Origin: Bradyrhizobium sp. C9
GTDB lineage: Bacteria > Pseudomonadota > Alphaproteobacteria > Rhizobiales > Xanthobacteraceae
Assembly: GCF_002532045.1 (NCBI RefSeq)
Contig: NZ_NWTG01000001.1
Location: forward strand, 930,001 to 994,000
Direction of reading: 5' to 3'
Length of the DNA stretch: 64,000 nt
Below, piece after piece: positions 1 to 9,015 of the stretch. The notes beneath the pieces are model-generated. The model was not told the origin of the DNA. It saw nothing but the letters and a program-made list of their open reading frames with translations, and did not search any database. The position numbers were made by a program, and so were the translations under genes. Each line of letters starts with the position of its first letter. Within the stretch, counting starts at the first letter, position 1.

Positions 1-1
1 G

Positions 2-610
2 GAGGGAGAATTCGGCCAGATGCGCGCGTTCTCTCATGCGATCGACAGCTATCGCAATTGCTCGGAATGGTGCGCCTTCATCGATGCCGATGAGTACCTG
101 TTTCCAACGAAGGCCGGCAACATCAAGGACGTCCTGGCGGAGGTCGGATCAGCGCCGGCGGTGGCGGTGCATTGGCTGAACTTCGGATCGAACGGCCACG
201 ACGCGAGGCCGGCCGGCCTGTGCATCGAGTCCTTCACGCGCCGCGCGCCGGACGACTTTCCGGATCATTTCATCATGAAGTCGATCATTCGGCCGGACAC
301 CATCGTGTCGTACCTGCATCCCCATCAATCGCTCGTTCTGGGCTGCTACGTCGCCGAAGACGGCACGCCTGTTTTCCCGATCGGCGGCCGCTGCACGGCT
401 CCCAAGCGGGACAAGCTGGTCATCAATCACTACTACACCAAGTCGCGGCAGCAATTGCTGAAGAAGCGTGAGCGTGGCAGGCCGCTCGCCGACGGAGATC
501 CTGAGAAGATCCGCGCGATGGAGTTCTTCACGTTGCGAGATCGCAACGATATCGAAGACGCGACGATCCAGCGGTTTCTGCCGGACCTGAAGAAGCTGGT
601 CCAAGGCTAA
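2..610 (+). CDS. Glycosyltransferase family 92/2-like protein, C-terminal part (5' end outside window)
   Basis: The reading frame is open to the left edge, so the first ATG at 20 is probably internal; residues before it (EGEFGQ) continue the same frame. The visible motif FIDADEYLF near the start is the DxDE acceptor/metal site typical of GT92 (DUF23) and related GT-A transferases, and HPHQS and INHYYTKS further on resemble the conserved His and HY(x)K blocks of that family. It presumably adds a sugar to a surface polysaccharide at the cytoplasmic face of the membrane. It stands at the edge of a polysaccharide locus and is followed by a strong terminator. Acceptor and donor cannot be told. Confidence 0.75.
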   Translation, partial: EGEFGQMRAFSHAIDSYRNCSEWCAFIDADEYLFPTKAGNIKDVLAEVGSAPAVAVHWLNFGSNGHDARPAGLCIESFTRRAPDDFPDHFIMKSIIRPDTIVSYLHPHQSLVLGCYVAEDGTPVFPIGGRCTAPKRDKLVINHYYTKSRQQLLKKRERGRPLADGDPEKIRAMEFFTLRDRNDIEDATIQRFLPDLKKLVQG

Positions 611-641
611 AATCCACGGCTGAATCCGGGGGAAAAACAAG

Positions 642-667
642 AAGGGCGCGCCAATTGGCGCGCCCTT
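642..667. terminator. Perfect 26-bp palindrome, probable terminator
   Basis: A perfect self-complementary sequence (AAGGGCGCGCC arms around a central AATT) lies 31 bases after the GT92-like stop codon and is followed by TGTTT. It separates this gene from the convergent methyltransferase gene and could stop transcription from both sides. Confidence 0.75.
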
Positions 668-726
668 TGTTTCGTGCGCTGAACTGATCGTCGACCGTAG
701 CGGCCGGCTACAGAGGCTCTGGTCGG

Positions 727-1293
727 CTATAGCGGCTCCAGGCGGTATTTCGCGAGCAGGGCCTGTGCGGCATCGACGTCGATCCTTGGCGGCCTTTGGA
801 AGACGGACATGTTGTTGGCCCGTGCGATTTCCCGCGCGACCGTCCGCACCGAATGGTAGTGGGGACGGTTCTCGAAGTCGTGAATTGCGATGAAAGCGCC
901 TGGCGCTGCGTGCAGCACACACTGCACGAAGCAAGCCACGCGAAACCGGCCGTCGACGAAATACAAGTCCGCCGTCTTGCTTTCGGGACGCTCCCAGATG
1001 CGTTCGTGATAATCGGGCCAGGAGCTCTCTTTCTCCTTCTCCACCGGGTAGCCCCACTCGCGCAGCTTGCCGATATCGACGTGCAGCAGCAGCGGCTGGG
1101 TGCTCGCATCGCGCGTGGCGTCGGCGACCTTGGAGAGCCATTCCGACGAGGAATCGATCGAGATGACCCAGTCCTTTTTTTTCTGGCAGGCGAGCCAGGT
1201 GCTGCCGCCCGACCCGAATTCCAGGTAGCGGGTCGAGAGATCCACGAAGCTTTTGAACAACGTCTGTTCCTGACCGTCCATTGCGATATTCAT
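727..1293 (-). CDS. Class I SAM-dependent methyltransferase-like protein (188 aa)
   Basis: The protein carries EFGSGGSTW near residue 26, the glycine-rich SAM motif I, then SIDSS (acidic end of strand 2) and DLYFVDGRFRV, matching the Rossmann-fold methyltransferases often found among polysaccharide genes. The open frame continues upstream to 1434, but the ATG at 1293 has AAGGGA about 8 bases in front and begins just before the conserved part; the upstream extension is Arg/Pro-rich and looks non-coding. Substrate unknown; a sugar or glycan methylation is a guess from context. It reads in the same direction as rfbB but 167 bases downstream of it. Confidence 0.65.
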   Translation of the reverse strand: MNIAMDGQEQTLFKSFVDLSTRYLEFGSGGSTWLACQKKKDWVISIDSSSEWLSKVADATRDASTQPLLLHVDIGKLREWGYPVEKEKESSWPDYHERIWERPESKTADLYFVDGRFRVACFVQCVLHAAPGAFIAIHDFENRPHYHSVRTVAREIARANNMSVFQRPPRIDVDAAQALLAKYRLEPL

Positions 1294-1459
1294 GGCGGGA
1301 TCCCTTGGTTTCTCGATTGGTTGTCTGGCCGGCGGTTGCCAATCCACCGTCGGAAGGCGGTCGCGGCTCGTCAAGCCGCGATGAGATCCGGTTGAAGCCT
1401 CATCGCGCTTGCCGGCTTCATGTTCGCTGTCCACGCCGACGGCTTGGAGAGAGCGACGA

Positions 1460-2527
1460 TTACTGGTTCAGCCCGACGCGCTCCACCTTGTAGCCGCGCT
1501 CCAGGATCGCGCGCCACCAGGGTTGCTCGTCGACATACCAGCGCACCGTCTTGGCGATGCCGGTCTCGAAATTCTCCTCGGCGCGCCAGCCGAGCTCGGT
1601 TTCGAGCTTGGTGGCGTCGATGGCGTAGCGGCGGTCGTGGCCGGGGCGGTCGGCGACGAAATTGATCAGCTGGCGCCGCGGCCCATCCGCAGCCGGCATC
1701 ACCTCGTCGAGCAGGTCGCAGATGCTTTCCACGACGTGCAGGTTGGTGCGCTCGTTGCGGCCGCCGACATTGTAGGTCTCGCCGACCTCGCCACGCTCCA
1801 GCACCAAGGTCAGTGCCTTGGCGTGATCCTCGACGAACAGCCAGTCGCGGACGTTCTGGCCGTCGCCATAGACCGGCAGGGGCTCGCCGGCGAGCCCCTT
1901 GATGATCATGTGCGGGATCAGCTTTTCCGGGAAATGATAGGGGCCGTAATTGTTGGAGCAGTTGGTCACCAGGGTCGGCAACTCATAGGTCTCGCGCCAG
2001 GCGCGCACCAGATGATCTGACGACGCCTTGCTGGCCGAATAGGGCGAGTTCGGCGCATAGGCCGTGGTCTCGGTGAACAGGCCTTCGTCGCCGAGCGACC
2101 CGAACACCTCGTCGGTCGAGATGTGCAGGAAGCGGAACTGGTCGCGCTTCTCGGGCGAGAGCGTACGCCAGTGGCGCAGCGTCTCCTGCAGGATCGTGAA
2201 GGTGCCGACGATGTTGGTCTGGATGAATTCGCCGGGGCCGTCGATCGAGCGGTCGACATGGCTTTCCGCCGCGAGATTCATCACCGCATCGGGCTGATAC
2301 TTCTCGAACAGCCGGCGCAGCACTTGTGCCTCGCAGATGCAGGCCTTTTCGAAGGTGTAATTCAGGCTCTCGGTCGAGCCGGGCAGGGAGGCCAGGTTCG
2401 CCGCATAGGTCAGCTTGTCGATGTTGACGACGCGGGCGTGAGTATCTCGCAGCAGGTGCCGGACCACGGCGGAGCCGATGAAACCCGCGCCGCCGGTGAC
2501 GAAAATCGTCGATCCCTTAAACCGCAT
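1460..2527 (-). CDS. rfbB: dTDP-glucose 4,6-dehydratase
   Basis: RmlB converts dTDP-glucose to dTDP-4-keto-6-deoxyglucose, step two of dTDP-L-rhamnose synthesis in the cytosol. The 355-aa protein has the NAD-binding TGGAGFIGS motif at the N terminus, the STDEVFGSL block with the catalytic Asp-Glu pair, and the short-chain dehydrogenase YSASK motif. The start ATG at 2527 lies inside the end of rfbA (11-base overlap), so the two are translated from one message. A longer open frame upstream is only an out-of-frame reading of rfbA. Length is normal for the family. Confidence 0.95.
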   Translation of the reverse strand: MRFKGSTIFVTGGAGFIGSAVVRHLLRDTHARVVNIDKLTYAANLASLPGSTESLNYTFEKACICEAQVLRRLFEKYQPDAVMNLAAESHVDRSIDGPGEFIQTNIVGTFTILQETLRHWRTLSPEKRDQFRFLHISTDEVFGSLGDEGLFTETTAYAPNSPYSASKASSDHLVRAWRETYELPTLVTNCSNNYGPYHFPEKLIPHMIIKGLAGEPLPVYGDGQNVRDWLFVEDHAKALTLVLERGEVGETYNVGGRNERTNLHVVESICDLLDEVMPAADGPRRQLINFVADRPGHDRRYAIDATKLETELGWRAEENFETGIAKTVRWYVDEQPWWRAILERGYKVERVGLNQ

Positions 2528-3428
2528 GTTTGAATACCTCGGCTGGGCGGGGCTGACCCTGGAACGAGCGGTAGACCGACAGCAGGTACTCGCCGTAGCT
2601 GCTCTTGGCGGTCTTCTGCGCCACCCGCGCGAAGGCTTCGAGCGAGATGTAGCCCTGGCGCAGCGCAATCTCCTCGGGGCAGGCGATGCGCAGGCCCTGG
2701 CGCTGCTCCAGGATCTGGACGAAATGGCTGGCCTCGACCAGCGAGGAATGGGTGCCGGTGTCGAGCCAGGCGAAGCCGCGGCCGAGCACCTCGACATAGA
2801 GATCGCCGCGCTCGAGATAGGCCTTGTTGACGTCGGTGATCTCGATCTCGCCGCGCGGCGACGGCTTGATGCGGGCAGCGATATCGACCACGTCATTGTC
2901 GTAGAAGTAGAGGCCGGTGACGGCGACATTGGACTTCGGCCGCTTCGGCTTCTCCTCGATCGACAGCGCCCGTCCGGTGCCATCCAGCTCGATCACGCCG
3001 TACTGTTCGGGCGCGTTGACGACGTAGCCGAACACGGTGGCGCCCTTCTTGCGGATCGAGGCGGCCGACAGCATGCTGGGCAGGCCGTGGCCGTAGAAAA
3101 TGTTATCGCCTAACACAAGGGCGACGGAGTCATCACCGATGAACTCGCGTCCGACGATGAAGGCGTCGGCGAGGCCCCGCGGGGTCTCCTGCGTGGCATA
3201 GGCGAACCGGACGCCCATCTCGCTGCCGTCGCCGAGCAGGCGCTGGAACAGCGGCTTGTCCTGCGGCGTGGAGATGATCAGGATATCGCGGATTCCGCCG
3301 AGCATCAGCGTCGACAGCGGATAGTAGATCATCGGCTTGTCGAAGACGGGCAGTAGCTGCTTGGAGACGACGGTGGTCACGGGGTAGAGGCGCGAGCCGG
3401 TGCCACCGGCAAGGATAATGCCTTTCAT
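2517..3428 (-). CDS. rfbA: Glucose-1-phosphate thymidylyltransferase
   Basis: RmlA joins glucose-1-phosphate and dTTP to give dTDP-glucose, the first step of the rhamnose pathway. The N-terminal [14 protein letters not shown] signature for nucleotide binding, the [16 protein letters not shown] block and VLGDNIFYG are all intact, and 303 aa is full length. It is the first gene of an rfbAB operon and is transcribed away from rfbCD across a 109-base intergenic region. Confidence 0.95.
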   Translation of the reverse strand: MKGIILAGGTGSRLYPVTTVVSKQLLPVFDKPMIYYPLSTLMLGGIRDILIISTPQDKPLFQRLLGDGSEMGVRFAYATQETPRGLADAFIVGREFIGDDSVALVLGDNIFYGHGLPSMLSAASIRKKGATVFGYVVNAPEQYGVIELDGTGRALSIEEKPKRPKSNVAVTGLYFYDNDVVDIAARIKPSPRGEIEITDVNKAYLERGDLYVEVLGRGFAWLDTGTHSSLVEASHFVQILEQRQGLRIACPEEIALRQGYISLEAFARVAQKTAKSSYGEYLLSVYRSFQGQPRPAEVFKHAV

Positions 3429-3537
3429 GGTCCCTCACAATTTGATTATCAGAACATAACATATAGCGTGCGCTGCACAAGTTTGTTATGAGGGGGAAAT
3501 TAACATTTCGGGCGCGTCAAACTGGAACAAATGTTAA
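3429..3537. promoter_or_regulatory. Divergent rfbA/rfbC control region with inverted repeats
   Basis: This AT-rich gap must hold both promoters. Two inverted repeats are visible: CATAAC/GTTATG (3455-3460 and 3485-3490) and a perfect 9-bp pair TTAACATTT/AAATGTTAA (3500-3508 and 3529-3537) whose right arm ends exactly at the rfbC start codon. The second could be an operator or a hairpin across the ribosome binding region of rfbC. Confidence 0.55.
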
Positions 3538-4092
3538 ATGAACGTCATCAAGACCGAGCTTCCTGAAGTTCTCATCGTCGAGCCGAAGCTGTTCGGCGAC
3601 CAGCGCGGCTTCTTCCTCGAGACCTACCAGTCGCCCCGTTATGTGGAGCACGGCATCACGCGCCCCTTCGTGCAGGACAACATGTCCCGCTCGGCCTACG
3701 GCGTGCTGCGCGGGCTGCATCTGCAAAACCCGCTCACCCAGGGCAAGCTCGTGACCGTGCTGCGCGGCAAGGTGCTGGACGTTGCCGTCGACGTGCGGGT
3801 CGGCAGCCCGAACTTCGGCAGGCATGTCGCGGTGGAATTGAGCGAGGACAACCGCCGTCAGCTATGGGTGCCGCGCGGCTTTGCCCACGGCTTCGTGGTG
3901 CTCTCGGAAACCGCCGACTTCTTCTACAAATGCGATGACTTCTACAGCCCCAAGGACGAGCTCTCGATCCGGTGGAACGATCCGGCGATCGGGATCAAAT
4001 GGGGCGTCGACAAGCCACAGCTGTCGGCCAAGGATACGGATGCGCCGCTGCTCGCCGACGCCAGCAATCTCCCGACCTATGGACAAATCTGA
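3538..4092 (+). CDS. rfbC: dTDP-4-dehydrorhamnose 3,5-epimerase
   Basis: RmlC epimerises the 4-keto-6-deoxyglucose nucleotide at C3 and C5, step three of the rhamnose pathway. The 184-aa cupin protein shows RGFFLETYQ, RGLHLQ with the catalytic His, and WVPRGFAHGFVVLSE, all hallmarks of the family. It overlaps the next gene by one base (TGATG), so rfbCD is translationally coupled. No strong Shine-Dalgarno sequence is visible before the ATG; an inverted repeat abuts it. Confidence 0.95.
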   Translation: MNVIKTELPEVLIVEPKLFGDQRGFFLETYQSPRYVEHGITRPFVQDNMSRSAYGVLRGLHLQNPLTQGKLVTVLRGKVLDVAVDVRVGSPNFGRHVAVELSEDNRRQLWVPRGFAHGFVVLSETADFFYKCDDFYSPKDELSIRWNDPAIGIKWGVDKPQLSAKDTDAPLLADASNLPTYGQI

Positions 4093-5003
4093 TGCGGATT
4101 CTTTTGACGGGAACGCGCGGCCAGGTCGGCAGTGCGCTGAAGCCTCTGCTGGAAGGCCACGGCACCATCATCGCGCCGCCGACCGCGGAGTTCGATCTCG
4201 CGAAGCCGGAGATGTTGACGGGCGAGCTCGAGAGACTGAAGCCCGATCTCATCATTAATCCCGCGGCCTATACGGCCGTCGATCGTGCCGAGGACGAGCG
4301 CGACCTGGCGTTCCTGGTCAACGCCAGGGGACCCGAGGTGCTGGCGAAATGGGCGGCGGCAAACCGTGTGCCGCTGGTGCATTTCTCCACGGACTACGTT
4401 TTCAACGGTTCAGGCGACCGGTCGTGGCGCGAGGACAGCCCGACCGAACCATTGTCGGCCTACGGCGCGAGCAAGCTTGCCGGCGATCTCGCTATCCAGG
4501 CGGCCGGCGGAGCGCATCTGATCGCGCGCACCTCCTGGGTCTATGGCGCGACGGGCACGAATTTCCTGCGAACCATCGCGCGGCTCGCCGGCGAGCGTAA
4601 GGAGCTGCGGATCGTGGCCGATCAAATCGGCGCGCCGACGACGGCACAGGCGATCGCGAGCGCGGTCGCCGGCATCGTCCTGCCGAACATCACCACGCTG
4701 CACGATCAGCTCGCGCGCAGGGGCGGTGTCGTCAATCTCGTTTGCGCCGGCGAAACCAGCTGGCACGGCTTTGCGACCGCCATTGTCGGCGGGCTGAGGT
4801 CGCGTGGCGTCACGCTCGCCGTCGACAACATCGTGCCGATCGCAACAGTCGATTTCCCCACCAAGGCGGTACGTCCGGGCAATTCACGGCTGGATCTGAC
4901 GCGGCTCAAGACGCAGTTCGGGGTCGCGATGCCGACGTGGCAGGAAGCGCTCGCACGCGAGCTGGACGCCTATGTCCAACTCGGCGCGCCCGCCCACGCC
5001 TAG
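4092..5003 (+). CDS. rfbD: dTDP-4-dehydrorhamnose reductase
   Basis: RmlD reduces dTDP-4-keto-L-rhamnose to dTDP-L-rhamnose, completing the pathway. The 303-aa protein begins with MRILLTGTRGQVGS, the NAD(P)-binding Rossmann motif, and has STDYVFNG and YGASK (catalytic Tyr-Lys). The start ATG at 4092 overlaps the rfbC stop; the longer open frame beginning at 3972 lies inside rfbC and is rejected. A hairpin terminator follows. Confidence 0.95.
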   Translation: MRILLTGTRGQVGSALKPLLEGHGTIIAPPTAEFDLAKPEMLTGELERLKPDLIINPAAYTAVDRAEDERDLAFLVNARGPEVLAKWAAANRVPLVHFSTDYVFNGSGDRSWREDSPTEPLSAYGASKLAGDLAIQAAGGAHLIARTSWVYGATGTNFLRTIARLAGERKELRIVADQIGAPTTAQAIASAVAGIVLPNITTLHDQLARRGGVVNLVCAGETSWHGFATAIVGGLRSRGVTLAVDNIVPIATVDFPTKAVRPGNSRLDLTRLKTQFGVAMPTWQEALARELDAYVQLGAPAHA

Positions 5004-5079
5004 AGCTCAAAGTGCGGAACGGGTTTCCTGCGGCAAATGCCAGGCGTTTGCGCTGAGTTGATCGTAAGACAACAAGCAA

Positions 5080-5113
5080 AAAGCGCGATGAGGATTCAAC
5101 CTCACCGCGCTTT
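5080..5113. terminator. Bidirectional hairpin terminator
   Basis: Arms AAAGCGCG.TGAGG and CCTCA.CGCGCTTT pair around a six-base loop between the convergent rfbD and ugd genes. The A-run on one side and TTT on the other suit termination from both directions. Confidence 0.75.
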
Positions 5114-5140
5114 GGGATTAGGCGCCGCCGGCGCGGCCGC

Positions 5141-6448
5141 TTAGCGCGGCCGGCCGATGCTGTCGTAGGTGAAGCCGTGCGCGGCCATCTCGTCCGGACG
5201 GTAGATGTTGCGCAGGTCGACGACGACCGGATGCTTCATTTCCTGCTTGATGCGCTTCAGATCGAGTGCGCGGAACTGGCGCCATTCGGTCACGATGACA
5301 AGCGCATCCGCCTGACGGGCGCATTCATAGGCGTCCTTGCTGTACTCGATCTCGGGCAGTTCCTTGCGGGCCTGCTCCATGCCGATCGGATCGTAGGCGC
5401 GTACCTTGGCGCCGAAGTCGATCAGGCCGTTGATCAGCGGGATCGACGGTGCCTCGCGCATGTCGTCGGTATCGGGTTTGAAGGTCAGGCCGAGCACGCC
5501 GATCGTCTTGCCGCGCAGCTCTCCGCCGAGCACGTTGGCGACCTTGCGCGCCATCGCGCGCTTGCGGTTGTCGTTCGCCGTCAGCGTGGCTTCGACGATC
5601 TTCAGCTGGACGTCGTGATCGAGCGCCGTCTTGAACAAGGCGCGGGTATCCTTCGGGAAGCACGAGCCGCCATAGCCTGCGCCGGCATGCAGGAACTTGG
5701 TTCCGATCCGGTTGTCGAGCCCGATGCCGCGCGCGACCTCCTGCACGTTCGCTCCGACCTTCTCGGAGAGATCGGCGATCTCGTTGATGAAGGTGATCTT
5801 GGTGGCGAGGAAGGCATTTGCAGCGTATTTGATCAATTCCGCCGTGCGTCGTGCGGTATAGAGGATCGGCGCCTGGTTCAAATAGAGCGGGCGATAGACT
5901 TCGCCCATCACCCTCTTGGCCCGATCGTCCTCGGTGCCGACGACGATCCGGTCGGGATGGCGAAAATCCTGGATCGCGGCGCCTTCGCGCAGGAATTCGG
6001 GGTTCGAAGCAACCGCGAAATCGGCGTCGGGGCGGGTCTCACGGATCAGGCGTTCGACCTCGTCGCCGGTGCCGACGGGCACGGTCGACTTCGTCACCAC
6101 CACGGTGAACTTCTTCAGTGCTGCGCCGATCTCCTTGGCGGCAGCATAGACGTAGCTCAGATCCGCATGGCCATCGCCGCGCCGCGATGGTGTTCCCACC
6201 GCGATGAAGACGGCATCGGCGTCGCCGACGGCGCCCGCGAGCTCCGTCGTGAAGGTCAGCCGTCCGGCGGCGGCGTTGGTCTCGACGAGCTTATCGAGGT
6301 CGGTTTCGTAGATCGGGATCTTGCCGCGCTTCAGGGCTTCGATCTTGCCGGCGTCCTTGTCGACACAAACGACCTGATGGCCGAAATCGGCAAAACACGC
6401 TCCGGACACGAGACCTACATATCCCGTTCCAACCATTGCAATCTTCAT
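5141..6448 (-). CDS. ugd: UDP-glucose 6-dehydrogenase
   Basis: Oxidises UDP-glucose twice with NAD to UDP-glucuronate, a precursor for acidic exopolysaccharide or LPS sugars. The 435-aa protein starts MKIAMVGTGYVGLVSG (NAD-binding) and holds the catalytic Cys block GGSCFPKDT plus the C-terminal GLTFKPDTDDMREAPS signature, so it is complete. It is transcribed alone, divergent from the GT2 gene at 6676 and convergent with rfbCD. Confidence 0.95.
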   Translation of the reverse strand: MKIAMVGTGYVGLVSGACFADFGHQVVCVDKDAGKIEALKRGKIPIYETDLDKLVETNAAAGRLTFTTELAGAVGDADAVFIAVGTPSRRGDGHADLSYVYAAAKEIGAALKKFTVVVTKSTVPVGTGDEVERLIRETRPDADFAVASNPEFLREGAAIQDFRHPDRIVVGTEDDRAKRVMGEVYRPLYLNQAPILYTARRTAELIKYAANAFLATKITFINEIADLSEKVGANVQEVARGIGLDNRIGTKFLHAGAGYGGSCFPKDTRALFKTALDHDVQLKIVEATLTANDNRKRAMARKVANVLGGELRGKTIGVLGLTFKPDTDDMREAPSIPLINGLIDFGAKVRAYDPIGMEQARKELPEIEYSKDAYECARQADALVIVTEWRQFRALDLKRIKQEMKHPVVVDLRNIYRPDEMAAHGFTYDSIGRPR

Positions 6449-6675
6449 GAATCCGCTCGTCGATCAGTGTGGAGAGGAGGAGTTAGCACTAGCACAATTG
6501 GCGCCGATAACGCCAAGTTTTATAATGTATCGTTTGTGTTGGAGCTCGGCGGCTTTTTGTGCAAACGGTGATTGCCTCAGTGCAGTTGAGTGCTCGCTAA
6601 TCACCTTGGGCGCGCCATGGACACATTCTCAACTTGAAATCGACCGACAATCGAGCCGCCGTTTGAGGGGTGGAC
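6449..6675. promoter_or_regulatory. Divergent ugd/glycosyltransferase intergenic region
   Basis: A 227-base gap noticeably richer in A+T than its surroundings (for example around 6510-6560), expected to hold promoters for both genes. No specific operator is recognised. GAGGGG at 6665-6670 is the likely ribosome binding site for the ATG at 6676. Confidence 0.4.
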
Positions 6676-9015
6676 ATGAGCACGAAGACGATTGGCAAGC
6701 AGAGGCCCTCAGGAGCTGAATACGCGTCGTTGCGAACGCAATTCTCCAGATACGATCGCACAACGTTTTCTGGATTTGTCTATGACCGCGCCGATCCGAC
6801 CCGACGCTACGCCGTCGAACTGCTGGTCGACGGCGAGCCATACATGTCATCATTGTGTGACGAGTTTGTAACAGAGCTTGCCGATGCCGGAATCGGCGAT
6901 GGTCGATTTGGTTTTACCTTCAACGTGCAGGACGAGGTCAGCTCGAACGCTGCGATCATCGAGGCAAGACTGGCAAATATCGGCAGTCCCGTCGGTGCTC
7001 CGATTCGCTGCGATGTCGCTGCACCGGAAGCGCAGTGGCACCGAATCGGCGAGATCAAATGGGCCGGAGGCTTGCGCTTCGAGGGCTGGCTCTCGCAGGA
7101 CATCGACGAAGACATCGAGATCCTGATCGCGCAACGGCCGGTGATGACCGTGAAGCCGACCGGGTGGACCAATGTCGCGCGGGGCAGTGAGTTCGGCGTC
7201 GGTCGCCGGATTGATTTTCATCTGCCCGAGCATTTTGCCGACGGTCGCGTGCGCGGGCTGTCCGCGCGGACCATTTCGGGACGGAGCCTGATCTCCGAGC
7301 CGGTCGCATTCGTCGCTTTCGAGCGCGGCCTGGAGCAGACCATCGCGGACCTCGGACGCTGGGATAGCGAACGGCTGCGCGGGCAATTGTTCGATCAGCT
7401 CCTGCCGGCCTCGGTGCCGTTTCACGCCTACCGCAGCTGGAAGGAGCGCTTCTCGCCGACAGCACCGTCCGATGTTCTGTCCGAGGCCGCAGTCGTTCTG
7501 ATCGGCGAGGCCAGGGTGGACGAGAGCATCGAGAGCCTGGAGGCCCAGCGGCACGCGGCGTGGTCGGCGGTGTGCCTGCCGGCGCGCGGGTTCAGTCAGT
7601 TCGATCCCGGCGCTGCGCGCGAGTTCGTCGACGGCGATGCCGCCAGCAGCGCGTTCTTCGTGTTCTGCCTGAGCGGCACGATCCTTGCGGAAGATGCCTT
7701 GCAGCGCTTCGCCGATGTGTTCGCGTCCGAGCCCGGCTGCGATCTCGTCTATGGCGATGTCGAGGTCACGGCCGGCGCCGGCGCGGTCTGGCCGCTGCTG
7801 TTCTCGGCATTCGATCTCGAGCGTGCGTTCGAGCAGGGCTATGGCGCGTATTGCTTTGCGGTGCGCCGGGAGCGTGCCGTGGAAGCGCTGCGATCGGCGG
7901 CGTCGCTCTACGACATCTTCATTGGCTGCGTGGAGCGCGAGCGAACCTATCATCTGCCGGGATCGGTTGCGGCGTTGCCGCGGATCGATGCGCCCGCCGC
8001 AACTGGCGAGCTGGTCGCCGCCAGCAAAGCGTATTTCGCCAGGACTGGCGTCGAGGCGAATGTCGAGCCGCGGAAAGCAGGGCTTCTTCCAGCCGTGCGG
8101 ATCAAGCGCGCGGTCGATTGGAACGAGCGGACCACCATCATCATTCCGACCAGAAACCGCGCCGAACTGCTCAAGCGCTGCATCGAGACGGTCCTGCCTG
8201 CCGCACATGAGACCAACGCCCGGATTCTCGTCGTCGACAACAGCTCGAGCGAGCCGGAAGCGCTGGACTATCTCGAGGGTCTCTCAGCGGACGAGATCGA
8301 CGTCATTTCGGTCGAGGGTCCCTTCAACTTCGCAGCCATCAACAACGCCGCGGTCGATTGCGTCGACACGGAGAATATCTGCTTCCTCAACAACGACATC
8401 CAGGCGCTCGACGACGGCTGGCTGGCGGAGATGCTGTGGCGGCTGTCCGCGCCCGATGTCGGAGCCGTCGGCGCAAAGCTGCTCTGGCCGAGCAGCGTCG
8501 TGCAGCATGGCGGGGTGGTGCTGGGGGCCAATTTCTCCGCCGCGCACGCCTTCAACGATCGGATGGATGGTGATCCCGGCTACGGCGATCTGCTCCAGGT
8601 GGCGCACGAATGTTCGGCGGTGACGGCCGCGTGCCTCTTGATGCGCAAGCGCGATTTCGTCGCCGTCGGCGGCATGGACGAGATCCGCTTTCCGATCAGT
8701 TTCAACGATATCGATCTGTGCCTGAAGCTGCGCCAGCTCGGAAAGCGGATCGTATTCACGCCGGACGCGAAACTCATTCATTTGGAATCGGCGAGCCGGG
8801 GCCGCGATTCCGCACCGGACCGCAAGGCCCGCTTCGGGCGCGAACTGGCGATGCTGCGCGCGAAGTGGGGCGAGGTGCTGCTCGATGATCCCTATTACAG
8901 CCCGCTGCTGGGGCTGGATTCGACGCCGTTCTCGTCGTTGGCATGGCCGCCGCGGTCATGGAAGCCGCGCGCCAACCTCAAGCCGGTGCCGACTGATCCT
9001 CCGATCGGGATGTAG
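6676..9015 (+). CDS. Large GT2 glycosyltransferase with a degenerate second GT-like region (779 aa)
   Basis: The C-terminal part (about residues 486-720) is a clear GT-A domain: TIIIPTRNRAELLKRC, LVVDNSS, FNFAAINNAA, FLNNDIQ as the DxD equivalent, then GGMDE and FNDIDLCLKLR. The middle (about 275-460) resembles a decayed copy of the same fold, with VYGDVEV near residue 358 where active homologues carry an acidic SDED-like metal site. The first 230 residues look like beta-rich non-catalytic domains. It probably acts on a surface polysaccharide. The ATG at 6676 is preferred to the GTG at 6670 because of GAGGGG upstream. Its last 60 bases overlap the convergent gene. Confidence 0.85.
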   Translation: MSTKTIGKQRPSGAEYASLRTQFSRYDRTTFSGFVYDRADPTRRYAVELLVDGEPYMSSLCDEFVTELADAGIGDGRFGFTFNVQDEVSSNAAIIEARLANIGSPVGAPIRCDVAAPEAQWHRIGEIKWAGGLRFEGWLSQDIDEDIEILIAQRPVMTVKPTGWTNVARGSEFGVGRRIDFHLPEHFADGRVRGLSARTISGRSLISEPVAFVAFERGLEQTIADLGRWDSERLRGQLFDQLLPASVPFHAYRSWKERFSPTAPSDVLSEAAVVLIGEARVDESIESLEAQRHAAWSAVCLPARGFSQFDPGAAREFVDGDAASSAFFVFCLSGTILAEDALQRFADVFASEPGCDLVYGDVEVTAGAGAVWPLLFSAFDLERAFEQGYGAYCFAVRRERAVEALRSAASLYDIFIGCVERERTYHLPGSVAALPRIDAPAATGELVAASKAYFARTGVEANVEPRKAGLLPAVRIKRAVDWNERTTIIIPTRNRAELLKRCIETVLPAAHETNARILVVDNSSSEPEALDYLEGLSADEIDVISVEGPFNFAAINNAAVDCVDTENICFLNNDIQALDDGWLAEMLWRLSAPDVGAVGAKLLWPSSVVQHGGVVLGANFSAAHAFNDRMDGDPGYGDLLQVAHECSAVTAACLLMRKRDFVAVGGMDEIRFPISFNDIDLCLKLRQLGKRIVFTPDAKLIHLESASRGRDSAPDRKARFGRELAMLRAKWGEVLLDDPYYSPLLGLDSTPFSSLAWPPRSWKPRANLKPVPTDPPIGM

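Noticed and set aside
149-1342. Open frame of 397 codons on the minus strand over the GT92-like and methyltransferase region
   Set aside because: It crosses the terminator at 642-667 and is antisense to a convincing gene; composition is Arg-rich without any motif.
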